A DNA stretch of 64,000 bases from Misgurnus anguillicaudatus (taxonomy: Eukaryota > Chordata > Actinopteri > Cypriniformes > Cobitidae). The notes beneath the pieces were generated by a model. The model saw only the letters and a list, made by a program, of their open reading frames with translations. It did not search any database and had not been told where the DNA came from. Shown piece after piece: positions 33,530 through 45,594 of the stretch; position 1 is the stretch's first letter; the number at the start of each line of letters is the position of its first letter. The translations under genes and the position numbers were made by a program. The stretch covers positions 34,119,001 through 34,183,000 of the forward strand of contig NC_073340.2 of assembly GCF_027580225.2 (NCBI RefSeq), written 5' to 3'.

Positions 33530-33840
33530 AATTTCGAATAAAATTAATTCGCCCTATTCAAACCACCAGTGACTACCAGTAGCACAGAGACGTGATCTCA
33601 TTCATTTCAATGGAAGTTTGGAGACCTCCGGGGTAACGAGCGAAAGTAAACATTAGCGAACGGATGGGCATGTCCAGCGACACGAGAAAGTTTTTTTTTA
33701 CTTTATGAAAATGATGAGCGATAGTTCGTAGCGACTACCAATGGGGCAAAGCAGTGGAGTTCACATCGGTGATGCGAGGGTCAATGTATAAACAACCCGC
33801 AGCCAACTGACATTTTTAACTAAACCGCCTGCAACTCGGA
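33530..33840. other. Probable diverged MITE sequence
   Basis: Motifs such as AAGAAACGAGTGATGGAAAT and GCGACTACCAATGGGGCAAA look like dispersed-element content, but I could not match ends to each other. Confidence 0.25.
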
Positions 33841-33864
33841 CTGCAAAAAATATTGTACACAACC

Positions 33865-34337
33865 TAGGGTTGTCACAATGATTAAATGATTGTCTCAAAT
33901 CACCGCAATGATTGCACATCTCTCTAAAAAACACAAGGGGGAGCTGTAGCGCCTGTATAAATTGGACTGTATTAGATTGTGTTCCTTAACTGCTAGTGTA
34001 ATGCGATACATTGCAAAACTATTCAATACAGTGGACAAAACTTTGATAAGCAGTATTAACCATTATCATTAAATAATTACTTTTAATTAAATGTGTTGTG
34101 TATTAATATTCGCTGCTAGGTAAACCTTGCAAAAGATTTAATTTAAATAATCACAACAATGTGTGAAAATTATTGCATTAACAAACAAAATTTATGAGAA
34201 TTAAATGTCAAACTAATAAAACAGACAATTAATCGCCATAACCGGTGAAGCCCCAAAACAGGCAATTAATCGTCATAATCGTCACAATTTATTAGGCAAT
34301 TAACCGGCAGCCAAATTTCCTAACCGTGACAGCGCTA
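33865..34337. mobile_element. hAT MITE, 8-bp TSD
   Basis: The left end TAGGGTTGTCACAATGATTA pairs with the right end, which reads TAGCGCTGTCACGGTTAGG on the other strand. The flanks ACACAACC and ACGCAACC differ at one base. Internal AATTAATCGTCATAATCG motifs recur in tandem near 34225-34300. Confidence 0.85.
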
Positions 34338-34627
34338 ACGCAACCCACATTTTTTTAAAGTAGTAAATGCTCTTCGTAGCGTCACTGGGCCATAAACGTA
34401 GTAGCTAGGGATGGGGGGGTGTCTAGTACTATATAAATTACAAAGGTTTAATTGGCATCTTAATTAAAAATATTTTTTGGATGACTCGTAACCGTGGGAA
34501 ATGCCTCATTGAAACAGACGGGCACTGATGGAAACGCACCTAATTCGCATTCGTTATTCGTTTTCTTTTTTTTTTTTAATTTTGAAAAGATTTGCTTCAC
34601 ATTTGGATAGAAACCCTACTATGATAC

Positions 34628-35060
34628 TAGGGCTGTATAATTAATCGTGCAAATGCGTGTTTTCTCAATGAATAAATTTTAATGAATTACGGTGAAATCC
34701 CTTCACATCCAAAAGCCAGAGGGCGCTCTCGTGCAGAGACTCTTGTGCCAAAGAAGAAGTAGCATTACAAACGCTATTCCAGGAAATGTCTATAAGAATT
34801 TTATATTGCTGTTCTTTAAATTGTTTCAGGTATTTTCCTGATAATAAAGAATATTTTAAATGATTTTATTTAACGAGTGTTGCACGTTATAAACCACTTC
34901 AACTCATAATGATTTCAGATAGATAAGGACTTTTAACTGACCAAAACGCCATAGTACACGCATAAGCTGCGCATGAAACACAGAATCGCAGCCTTGCTTT
35001 TCAGAATCGATTTCAGACATGTATTTTTAATGGGACACTTGATTAATTGTCATAGCCCTA
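34628..35060. mobile_element. hAT MITE, 8-bp TSD
   Basis: The left end TAGGGCTGTATAATTAATCG pairs with a right end reading TAGGGCTATGACAATTAATC on the other strand. Flanks TATGATAC and AATGATAC are an 8-bp duplication with one mismatch. It is 433 bp and noncoding. Confidence 0.87.
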
Positions 35061-35149
35061 AATGATACTGGTTAAAATGTAACTTATTTACTGTAAAAGC
35101 CAGAACATTCACTAAAACTGTGGTGATTCACATAGACGGTAAATTGCAC

Positions 35150-35350
35150 ACAGAGGCACTATAGATCTTTTCCCTGTTGGGAACGCTCAAAATATCACAT
35201 CTAATCGTGTGACGTTTCCTGTCCCAATGAGGCAAATGACGGCCTGAATTCAGTGCCCTGATTTTAAACTGTCACATAAACAAGGCCAATGCTTCAATTA
35301 TTCATACCAATAGCCTGATTTTCCACTTTAAATATCATGCATATGTCATT
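35150..35350. other. Unique block, candidate conserved noncoding element
   Basis: This block has no repeat termini and a balanced composition. It includes AATGAGGCAAATGACGG and CAATGCTTCAATTATTCAT, which read like clustered AP-1/CRE-like and homeodomain-type cores. The call rests only on texture and isolation from the transposons on both sides. Confidence 0.25.
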
Positions 35351-36087
35351 ACAAAGCAAAAACAAACAGAACAACCGCACAAAAGTGCCGACACAAAAAC
35401 CAAGATAGTAAAAACCCAGAACAAAACCTTTCTACTCTTCAGCTCAATGTTTTCTTTCCACTTCAGCGTATTTTCTTTCCCTGGTGTGTTTCCCTCGGAG
35501 TGGGCATGTGTTTCCTGTCAGTGACATATCAGGTTATAAAAGCATATCTCTGGAGTTCTGCTTGTGTTGATAGGACCGTGTTATGATCATGTATCATAGA
35601 TAGAGGACAGTCGGACAGACAGAGATGATATTCAGCTCCGGTCATTCATTTGTGAATATTGTGTGTCAGATAAACAATCTTTGATGACACCGAACAAAGG
35701 GCAGGCCGGACGAAGTGAGACGAAGTGGTATATCTGATACAAGAATAAATCATGCACGTTTAAAACTATAACTTCATTAGTCTAGGTTATAATCTGGTTT
35801 GATATAAATAAAATGCTGCTTTTGATCAGTGTTGTGAGTATACTTAAAATGCATCTTATTTTCTTTAGGGCGTGCACAAGGATCAACACATATTGCAACA
35901 CTGTCGACTTTAGAGGAAGTGTTTAAATATAAATAATTAGATGCACGAAGATGCAAAATTCATTGTAATTCAGCATGCAAGCAAAAAGAAGAACTGCAGT
36001 GTAAGCATTGTGTAGTTGTGTATTACATCATGTACGTTTTCTAATAAATATATAACATTTATTTCTCATAAATAATGCAAAATGCGT

Positions 36088-36170
36088 TTGAGACGATGGT
36101 GTAGTGGGCAGTGCTCCAACATGTGAGACGCCTTTTTAGGGACCCAAGTTCGATTTCCGACTACCCCTCT
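36088..36170 (+). repeat. tRNA-derived SINE or tRNA pseudogene
   Basis: GATGGTGTAGTGGGCAGTGC resembles the A-box side and AAGTTCGATTTCCGAC the B-box side of a tRNA promoter, about 40 bp apart. There is no acceptor-stem pairing, and a CT and ATT-rich tail follows, so I favour a SINE over a working tRNA. It differs from the CATTTGGCAGA-tailed SINEs elsewhere in the window. Confidence 0.6.
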
Positions 36171-36748
36171 CTCTCTCTTATTATTATTAATTATTTATTA
36201 TTATTAAAATGAATACATAATGCAAAGAACACAGACGTTTCATTTTGGACCCTGGATACTTCAGTAATGTTTTGTTTCTGAAGTTGATCTTACAGTAGAC
36301 TGTTGCAATCGATAAAATTGAGAAAGCTTCTGTGCTTGTTGACCGCTGCTTTAAAAAGCTCAGCCTCGCAGACGCATACGTCAATAGTTGGTCAATACCC
36401 TCATTCCGGTCCAAAGTCCCTGCCCACCCTAAACCTTCAGCTCATTTCCTCTATCTCGCTCTCCAGCGATTCCTCCCTTTCTCTGCCTTCTTTCCTCTGC
36501 TCTTCCTCTCCGATGTGAGTTGGTCATGCTGCACATAAACAGCCCCAGTGGAAGAAAGAGCTGCATTGTGTCCTCTGCACCTGGGTTGGTGTGTACCACA
36601 CTGGGTTTTAGACTCTGGGTGCGGTCCAATATCATAGTCAGAGTGTCACGGAAATAAAAGCCACCAGTAAAGGCTGAATCTCTTTGATTCAACATCCCAC
36701 ATCTGTTCGGAAAGCCCGGATATCTTCTGACTGATGAAATAGTTCACC

Positions 36749-36919
36749 TTAAAGGGATAGTTCACAGAAAAATTAAAATTCTTTCATCATTTACTCACTC
36801 TCATGTTGTTACAAACCTCTATACATTTATTTTCAATATCTTTCTTTGTGGTCATCAGAGCAAACAAATGTATACAGGTTTATAATGAATTTTCATTTTT
36901 GGGTGAACTGTCCATTTAA
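36749..36919. mobile_element. Short TTAA-flanked foldback MITE (AAAGGGATAGTTC type)
   Basis: TTAAAGGGATAGTTCACAGA and the right end TTTTTGGGTGAACTGTCCATTTAA are inverted over about 30 bp, with TTAA at both edges. This is the classic cyprinid AGGGATAGTTCACCCAAAA repeat. Partial relatives lie at about 47115-47205 and 49058-49085. Confidence 0.88.
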
Positions 36920-37115
36920 AATGAATGCTTTTCCAACATTTGTTTCTTATGCGAGTGATTTTCTAAGGAGATATTCCTGTCCAGCAAGAGATTACAGTCA
37001 TGGTGGACAGTAGCCATGGTTTTCAAACTCCAAAAAGTAGCATCACAAATGTATGTATGACACCACCAAGTCTTGTGATATTTAATCATTATTCAAACTT
37101 CGTGCATCATGTATT

Positions 37116-37550
37116 TTAGCGATGCCCCGAATGTTCGTCAACCGAAATTATTCGTCAGAAAATAGCAAAAAACTAATTTTCGGTGTTCGGCTGAACAAGT
37201 GAAAAGGCTGAATACATTTTACCGAAAACAATGAGGTCTTTGATGATGTGATTAAATAGTCCCCAGCACAGAGTAAGATATGCGCAAACGCAGCAAACAT
37301 GTTGGCAAAAGCATTTTAAAGTGTCAGAGAAAGACGCGAAAACATACAGCACTACAAGTTAAATTTATCATTGAAAAAGAAATGGCGGCGGTGATCCTGG
37401 GAATTTGTCTGCTGAATGCACAAGCTCGGAGAACAAGAGACTATAGCATTTCATCTCATGTCATTAAAACTCTGTCTATTTTTCTTTGCTTTCAATATGA
37501 TGTGCATTTTTCGCTTCTCCTTTACTGTAATTCTCAATAGTCATATAGAA
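37116..37550 (+). mobile_element. Probable hAT fragment, left end only
   Basis: TAGCGATGCCCCGAATGTTC and the repeated CCGAAA/TTCGGT motifs suggest a hAT terminus. Downstream plus-strand frames are Lys/Arg-rich, but I cannot confirm a zinc finger or catalytic motif. No right end is visible before the Tc1 fragment. Confidence 0.4.
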
Positions 37551-37684
37551 CGACAAAGAGTGTCAGCAGTAGGTAATAAAAACTTCCTAGAACCAGTAAA
37601 GTCCTACACTGACAAACATGCTTTTATTAAAGCATGTTATATTAGAGCGTTCTTTCTCTGTCATCTCCTGTCAATCTTGCCACC

Positions 37685-38668
<984 letters not shown>

Positions 38669-38849
38669 AATGTCATTGGCTTACAAATAATCTTTCAGTT
38701 TCTCTCACAAACTTTTCGACTGGCTTCAGAAAACATATAGCACACCATGATAACCGTTTATCTTGATTAACTATTCCTTAAACAGTCACAAATGTTTACG
38801 TAGTGTACACCTAGTGAGAGGTTCAAATCTCAGCTATCCACCCTGCGGC

Positions 38850-39110
38850 GTGATCTCTCTGCACTGCGGTGTGTACCGAGGTAAAGAAGGTAAAAATGCA
38901 CCGCCTCATTAATCACCTGCAGTCTGCTGCCTGCCGAGCACGTTTCGTATTTAAGGTGAAGCTATAGAGATCACTGGCAAATTGTGAAAGAGCACACCTG
39001 TCACCTGTGATTTATTTGGTACACACACAGAGGCACATGATCACACGACATTAAAATTAACCCTCATTAAACACTGATATGAATACAATTTGCCTCACTA
39101 TTAAGTGAAT
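38850..39110. other. Unique block, candidate conserved noncoding element
   Basis: A repeat-free stretch with balanced composition, including CCGCCTCATTAATCACCTGC (TAAT core beside a CACCTG E-box) and a CACCTGTCACCTGTGATTTA motif pair. It lies upstream of the candidate micro-exon at 39171-39151 in the plus sense. The evidence is texture only. Confidence 0.28.
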
Positions 39111-39179
39111 TAACCCATTGCTCTTTGAAATATTACAATGACAGTCTCACCTTCGCTGGCTTTTTCTTTATCTGATGCA

Positions 39180-40028
39180 AAAACATGAGCAAAGCAGATT
39201 AAATTGATTTTAACAAATTGTTACACAATGGTGTCTGCTGTTTGTCCCAACAATATTCATATTTATTTTGTCAAAGAGACATATGTATAATGCTGCTCAT
39301 TTTTTGTGAATATGCTTAGTAAATGTGATCAGTTCCTTACTTGTATGCATTTGAGTCCTGCAAACACGGCAATCTTTCTTGATTGAATCTCAAGGGTCGA
39401 GCCAATGAGATTAAAGAATTGTGGTGCGGAAACCGCAAAACCGGCCACACGACACAAACGTGTGGTTATCTTCCTTCCATCTGCACACCCTATCTGTCCC
39501 TTTTCCTAATTTCTATCAGCCTTTATCAGTCAGTCCTGTTCAGTCAAGTCAGAAGTGTTTGCCCAAGGCTTTTGAATCGGCAGCCGCAAACACACAGACA
39601 ATCACTGACTTCTCCCAACGGCTCCAAAAATCTCATTTTGAGAGATGCCTTCTGTTATCACGTCAGAAAGATTTTTCCTCGGACCACTTCAGATCTTGTT
39701 ATCAAATGATGCTGAGAAATTCGAGGACACTGGGATGTACGGGAATTCGGAATAAAAAGCTCAGTCAACCATAAACGGACCATCACATGAATCCCAACTG
39801 AAACTGCTTTATATTGGCAAAATATGCATGGATTTTTATAAAACATAAGCATTATTGGCTGGTTGCTAGGGTGTTTTGTGTGGTTGCTTACTAGATATGA
39901 AAGTAAATTTAATACCACCAAATGCTCTCCGGATATGGTTTGGGTTCCTGCTGTATATGATTAAAGCCTTACTGTTCTCACCTGATGATAAAATGGCTGA
40001 AAATTAATAAGTAGTAAGTAAATATTTT
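39180..40028. other. Unassigned sequence
   Basis: No bounded repeats were recognised. Overlapping plus frames of 108 and 117 codons at 39383-39774 lack domain motifs and splice context, so they are not called. Confidence 0.3.
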
Positions 40029-40719
40029 TAAAGCTCCACTGTGTACTTTTTTTAGTTAATTCTTAGCAAAAACCCATGTTTTCTTTCAAAAGTATGTGCT
40101 CATTCATGCGTAATTACTTCCACCCCACTAATCAAAGTATTCTCGAGAGTGTAGAATCTGCTATTTAAAATACATACCGTCGAATCGCTCTGTGGCTGAA
40201 TCCATGTTGTGCCTCCATCTTTGAAATACATTCGCCGACGAGGGACATTCCTGAAATTCAAGCTCCGCCTTTCGCGCTTTCAGAGTCACTCACGCTGGCC
40301 GCTAGCTGAAGCCTCTGGAGGTTGCATGTGTATGCGGTAAACATCATCAAGACGGTCTTATTTCAGAATATTAACAATTATAAAGCTGACAATTATTCTT
40401 AGTTAATTGTAAATTGATGTAATATGCTTATGACTTACGAATGTAATGCTCAGTTAATTTAAATAAACCAGGCTTGATGACGTATGCAGCCCGGATATGC
40501 GACCTGCGTAGACTGAATCCTTCGGATTTTACAACAGCCGCACGCCGTGATAAACCTGCGATCTAATGCTTTGATTTGAGGCAGATTTGAAAGCCTGTTG
40601 AAGACATATTCTCGAGGACATTAAAACAAGTCACCAAGGAAGCGAAACGGGGATTTTAAACGACAACGCGACAGGAAAAACATCAAGACCAAAGTCAATA
40701 TTGTAGTTAGTTTTCCAAG

Positions 40720-40759
40720 ATGGGGCTCATGAAGTTGCTAATTTATATCTTCTCCACAG
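40720..40759 (+). CDS. Possible signal-peptide first exon
   Basis: ATG at 40720 (context AAGATGG, with A at -3 and G at +4) opens MGLMKLLIYIFST and reaches the donor ACAG|GTAATT one base into the next codon. A hydrophobic N-terminus ending in phase 1 is the standard design of secreted or membrane-protein first exons. The 200 bases upstream are CpG-containing and purine-rich, as in a leader. Against it, the exon lies between two matching transposon termini (40029 and 43013), and no convincing second exon is visible. The in-phase acceptor at 41779 leads to a 15-codon tail inside repeat-like sequence. Identity unknown. Confidence 0.35.
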
Positions 40760-41112
40760 GTAATTCAGCATATTCGTTTACATCTATACAGTCTATGTTG
40801 TAAACTTGAAGTTTTATAGTTCCTTGGCTAACTATAGCATGGTTATGCAGTTAGTGTAAACACGCATGGGGTTTAATGTGTTCGAACAGCCACACGCCGT
40901 CTCTCCGCCCATTTATGTAATCTGAGGTACTAAGATGAATGTTTTCATCTTTTCTGACCTCTAGCACAAACACACGGTGACAGCCCTATTTTTAGCTTTT
41001 TATTGATAAAACGCTGCTCATCTGCACGTCTTTCGTTTCATTTTACAAGCGTGTAAAAGTTGAGTGATCTTATTTCACCAATATCAGCGATTAAAGCTCT
41101 TACATATACACA

Positions 41113-41427
41113 CCCTACTGAAAAATCCAGCTAAAACCAGCATAAGCTGGTAGCTGGTTTTAGCTGGTCTTAGCTGGTTTAAGGTGGTTTACGCTGGTCC
41201 TCCCATCCTGACAAAGCTGGTCATGCTGGTGGGCCAGCTGGTATTCCAGCATGACCAGCTAAGTCCAGCTAGACCAGCTTAAAATGTGACCAAAACACAG
41301 CTAGACCAGCTTGCTACACCAGCAAAACCAGCTTCCTACACCAGCAAAACCATCTAAAACCAAGCTGGGGACCAACTAAAACCAGCTCACCAGCTTATGC
41401 TGGTCTTAGCTGGATTTTTCAGTAGGG
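41113..41427. mobile_element. MITE rich in CAGCTGG/CCAGCTT repeats
   Basis: CCCTACTGAAAAATCCAGCT and the right end AGCTGGATTTTTCAGTAGGG are exact inverted termini. The body consists of many AGCTGGTTTT/AAAACCAGCT units in both orientations, so the whole element can fold on itself. Confidence 0.9.
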
Positions 41428-41832
41428 CAGACATGTAACGTTTACTTAAAACATAAGCATTGGACAAAAAAATGGACAAAAAGAGACGGATTTAAACACC
41501 AAGTGTAAACGTGATGTGTCTCTCTCGTCCACTTGTGATCCGATCGATGAAAACACATCTAAATACCAAGTGTAACAGCCCCTGGTATATTTTTCCTCGT
41601 GTGGATGTAAAAGGAGTGTCTTAGCTACGTATATGGTTGCTTTTTCTATGTGATTTTAAGCGGACATATCATGACAATCAGACTTTTTCCATGTTTAACA
41701 TACATCTGTGTGCTTTGACGGATCTCATGCAAAGTACATTGCAAATTGTTCATTTTTTTCATTGCTTTTGCTTTGTAGCTACTGGAAGCCATGTTAACCT
41801 TGGCATGACAGGGCCACCGTACTAGTTAAAAC

Positions 41833-42909
41833 CATAGACCATAAAAAATATGGACGTAGTGTCCGTGACGTCACCCATTGGTTTGTGAAGATCGCTTTTG
41901 AAGCTTAAAGTAGGCGTTGCCTGCCGTCGCCATCTTGGCCGCGCGTCCCCGCGAATTACTTGCGGAAAACCGAAAATGGGTAAAGAGGCGGGACATGGGT
42001 GAAGCTGAGGCGAAACCACGCCCGCCTAGCGCGAGTCTAGTGACAGCAGTGGCTGTTCAACCGACACTCAAGCGGCCACGCCCTTAATTATGCAGAAGTT
42101 TAAGGCTTAATATAATCTAAACGGGTGAGTTACAAAAAAATTCACCCCCCTCACAGTTGTCATGAAGGGCAAAATTAGCTATATAGGCCAAAAACACTTT
42201 TTGTACCAGGCTGTAAACATATTATTTTCTACTGTAAGGGCTCAGTCACACCAAAAGCGCTTTAAACGCTTGCAAACGCAAGGCGCGACGCACGGCCTTT
42301 TTTAAAAAAGAGCAGTGCAGCGCGGCTTTTCATATTGCTAAGCAACCACCGAGTCAGCTGTCTTGTCAATCAAATATTGAAGCGTGAGCGCTCTTTTGCT
42401 GTTAACTGTCATATTAGCAGAAACTTTAAAAAGAGGGCGCTTGCTCTGACCTTGTTTGAGGATAAGAGGAGCACAAACACGCAGGAGAGAGTGAGCGAGT
42501 GGAGTCCGGTTCTTCAAAGCAACTGTAAACTTCCCTCGCCACAACGTAAGGCCCGCCTCTCCCCTCATTCGATTGGACAATGGAAGACGCGAATGACGTC
42601 AGGCGCTCCTCCGCTCTCAGCGCTCCTTCAAAAACGCGTGCGCGGCAGGCGGCAGAAAACCGCAAGGCGCTCGGCGCGCATAAACAGCGCGCAAACGCGC
42701 CCTGCCCATAGAATATCATTCAAAAAAGGCACCTGCAACTGCCATAAACGCTTTTGGTGTGACTGAGCCCTAAAGTTGGCCATTTTTAACATGGGAGTCT
42801 ATGGGAATTGACTCCCTTTTGAAGCCAGCCTCAAGCGGACAGTCGATGAATTGCAGTTTAAGTCACTTCCGTGTTGGCTTCATTAGAGAGATCGGAAGGT
42901 TGCCCCTCG
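41833..42909 (+). mobile_element. CATAGAC-family element, copy 1, exact 8-bp TSD
   Basis: The copy begins CATAGACCATAAAAAATATG and ends GGTTGCCCCTCG. GTTAAAAC stands on both sides (41825-41832 and 42910-42917), an exact 8-bp duplication. It aligns end to end with 57347-58856 (shared ATGGACGTAGTGTC, TTTGTACCAGGCTGTAAACA and CAGTTTAAGTCACTTC). Neither copy has a clear terminal inverted repeat. The element is interrupted by 42238-42770. Confidence 0.8.
42238..42770. mobile_element. Harbinger-like MITE, TAA duplication, nested in 41833-42909
   Basis: GGGCTCAGTCACACCAAAAG and CTTTTGGTGTGACTGAGCCC are perfect 20-bp inverted termini, flanked by TAA on both sides (42235-42237 and 42771-42773). The sister copy at 57347-58856 lacks this insert at the corresponding point. 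A 143-codon plus frame at 42335-42766 is wholly inside the element, rich in Arg/Lys and without a known domain. It is most likely a chance frame in GC-rich filler. Confidence 0.93.
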
Positions 42910-43019
42910 GTTAAAACGCGTTCCGAATGGGGGGGCTAGAAAGTAATATTCAGTTGGTTGTCATATAGAATTTTACCGCTTGATGGAAGTAGATCCTACA
43001 CAGTGGGGCTTTAAAATAA

Positions 43020-43590
43020 TAATTTGTACAATAATCTAATTACATGACTGAAGATGTAATTAGTAAGTAGTAATTAATTACTTTTTTAAGTAACTTACCC
43101 AACACTGATAAGCAGTAGGATATATGGAAATCAGATCATGAGTTTATCTTCTGCATTTCTTTGAAAGCAAGACCAAATCTGCAAGCTCAATGTTTCAGTC
43201 TGATCTTGTTCAGACAGCAATGAAAACCGTTCTTAACAGAACGAACACCAGAAACTATGTTGTCAGTCTTTAAAATTAATAACATAAGGAGTAAAACAGA
43301 AACTAAAATGAAGAGAGTGAATACAGGTTGGTTATCTGACTCATACAGTATAAACACCAAAATACCATCGGCCACTAAGATTCTTGTGATAAAGATAAAG
43401 TGAACCAAGGGCCATTCATGGCCTGACGGACGCTTATAGATACAATCTAGAGTGATATGCCTTTAATAAGGGTCATATGCCCTTTTTTGTACCATACAGT
43501 GCCGTCACAACACTTAGGCTAAACAAAGGTGTTAATTCATTTTTACATAAGACAAATGGAGACTTGCTAGTGGCCACCAATCACTGAATG
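43020..43590. other. Unassigned, with repeat-like TAATTAGTAAGTAGTAATTAA
   Basis: The stretch contains a MITE-like AGTAATTAATTACTTTTTTA palindrome at about 43068-43088, but no definable ends. No exon is seen. Confidence 0.3.
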
Positions 43591-43604
43591 GAGAACAGCC
43601 CTCA

Positions 43605-43720
43605 ACACCCGTGTTGTGGTCAAGTCCAACTCCAAGACCAAAGATTGAGTGTTGAGTCCGAGTCAAGATTAAGTCCACATCCAGCTTTATCTGGACTCGT
43701 CCTCGACTACAACACTGCTC
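43605..43720. repeat. GAGTCCGAGTCAAG-type repeat fragment
   Basis: Reiterated AGTCCAA/AGTCCGAGTCAAG motifs (CAAGTCCAACTCCAAGACCA, GAGTCCGAGTCAAG) match a common fish dispersed repeat. Frames on both strands here are spurious. Confidence 0.55.
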
Positions 43721-44648
43721 AACACTACAAGCCAAAACTCCAACCAAAGAGAGTAAAATCCTGTTCTCAGATCAGCAGTGTCAGAGTTAAAAAACGGAAG
43801 GAAAGGAAACTCAAAGCATTGTGCCCTGTCAGCTAACATTTGTGGTCAAACTGAAGAACATTCGAAATTAGCTGAGAAAAAACTATCACTCATTTAAACC
43901 ACCAACCACACGCAAAAACCAGACAGGAAGAAAGTATGCAGTATCTATACATTGCGGACATACTACATCTGTCATGTTTGCATTGTCTAGGGAAAGGTTT
44001 AGGGTACAAGCACTCTTTACACAGGGCCATGTGTGTTTGGGTTTTGTTTTACCTTCATAACAAAAAACTTCATTTAAAAACTGCATCTTGTGTTTACTTG
44101 TGTTATCTTTGATTAATATTTACATTTGATCTGAAACATTAAAGTGTGACAAACATGCAAAACAAATAAAAAATCAGGAAGGGGGCCAACACTTTTTCAC
44201 ACCAGTGTATAGAAAGAGTTTGGTTCCAAAACGTGATAAACGGCAATAAGAAAAAAAAGACCACCAAAATCAGTATTGTATCTTATTCTGTCTTCTTTTC
44301 CTCCTTTTTTCCAAACCCCAAAAACCCCAGTCCTCCTTCTCTGCAGAATGCAATAAATCCGTTCAACCAATCACAGCGCACCATTCCACGCATCGTAAAC
44401 AATAATGACGTTGCTTTGAATACACACTGAATCCTAGTTTTCCTTATCTACTTTGTACTTCGTGATCAACAAACAAACAAAAACAAAATAGTAATTTTGA
44501 TGGCATTGATAAACCTGTGGTGGTTTACTGTGGCGGGGAAGAAACGTATGCAATCAAAATAAAAAAAATGTATGTGAGAGGCACTGGGGTGAAGGAAAAA
44601 TGCCGGCTGTTGTTTGTTCTCACACAACAGCATCAATGCTAACACATT

Positions 44649-45419
44649 AGTCCCTTTCACACATACAGTCTTTACTGGTAATTTACTGGTAAATTGCAGT
44701 TAACATGTCATGTGTGAACAGAACCTTTCCGGTAAATCAGTGCTCCCAATTTACCAGTAAGACAGGTTGTAAGATTAACGGTAATTTACCGGTAAGCGCT
44801 GTGTGTGAACGAAAAATATAGCATTACCGGCATTTAGATGACGTCAGACCGTGCTGACAGATCGGGCGGGCCAATCAGAAAGTTTTTTATACAGGTGACG
44901 CGGTTTCCCCCAGACTGTTTATGGACGTTTCCACACACATGTTGCTTAAAAGTCGAGCACACCTGAAGTTAACATCCACATTTCTTCACCAAAGTTGTTT
45001 AAAACAGCTTACTATCTAATTGCCAAATTGCCGATGTCCTTATCACAACATCTGTGAAGCATAATGTGAAAACGCGCAAGTTCCGTTTGACGCCGCATAA
45101 CGCAATGTTGTTTGGTAACGAGCAACTACGAGACCGTTTGCCACATATGTGAAAACAAAAAAATACGGACCGTGGATATTAAGTCATAACCCGCCGTTTA
45201 CAAATACGACACGGACGGAGCTCGCCTGCCGCTCACCACAGTTAACTTCCGCTTTCTCTCCGAGTTTACCGGTATTTTGATACTGATGTGTGAATGATGT
45301 CTTACTGGTAAAAAGACGGAACGTCACTGCATGTGTGAACAGCACATTTTTGTATTTACTGGTAAATTCATTCTGGTAAATTCATGGTAATTTACCAGAA
45401 TTACTGTGTGAAAGAGGCT
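44649..45419. mobile_element. Harbinger-like MITE (AGTCCCTTTCACACA ends), ATT duplication
   Basis: AGTCCCTTTCACACATACAG and the right end CTGTGTGAAAGAGGCT are inverted. ATT flanks both sides (44646-44648 and 45420-45422), and the empty site ACACATTGACCCC is preserved at 49780. Many ACTGGTAAATT/AATTTACCAGT units make the interior palindromic. Confidence 0.92.
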
Positions 45420-45594
45420 ATTGACCCCAGGGGATCTTATGAAGAACTTACCATTATTTTACGCAAAGACAACGAAAATCAAGCAGGACCAAAAATTTTA
45501 ACAGCTACTCGCTGTCAAAAAAGTTCACCAACTTCACAAGGATGACAGCAGCAATGAAAGTGTTCTTAATATGACAAAGTAAGTGTTTTGATGA

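Larger units (their letters stand above)
40029..43013. mobile_element. Possible composite element with AAAGCYCCACTGTGTA ends
   Basis: TTAAAGCTCCACTGTGTA at about 40028 and, inverted, TACACAGTGGGGCTTTAA at about 42997-43014 are matching termini with TTAA edges. Between them lie clear later insertions at 41113-41427 and 41833-42909. The termini could instead belong to two separate fragments of one family. The middle part (40350-41100) is not obviously repetitive and contains a possible first exon. Confidence 0.5.

Noticed and set aside
36088..36170. A functional tRNA gene
   Set aside because: A- and B-box-like motifs exist, but the acceptor stem does not pair and a SINE-like tail follows.
41779..41825. 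Second exon for the 40720 signal-peptide exon (in-phase acceptor, 15 codons, stop)
   Set aside because: It lies in repeat-like sequence next to a transposon insertion site and would give an implausibly short product. The acceptor is probably part of the repeat.
42335..42766. Plus-strand frame of 143 codons, Arg/Lys-rich
   Set aside because: It is contained in the Harbinger-like MITE 42238-42770. Composition follows the GC-rich filler and no domain is seen.
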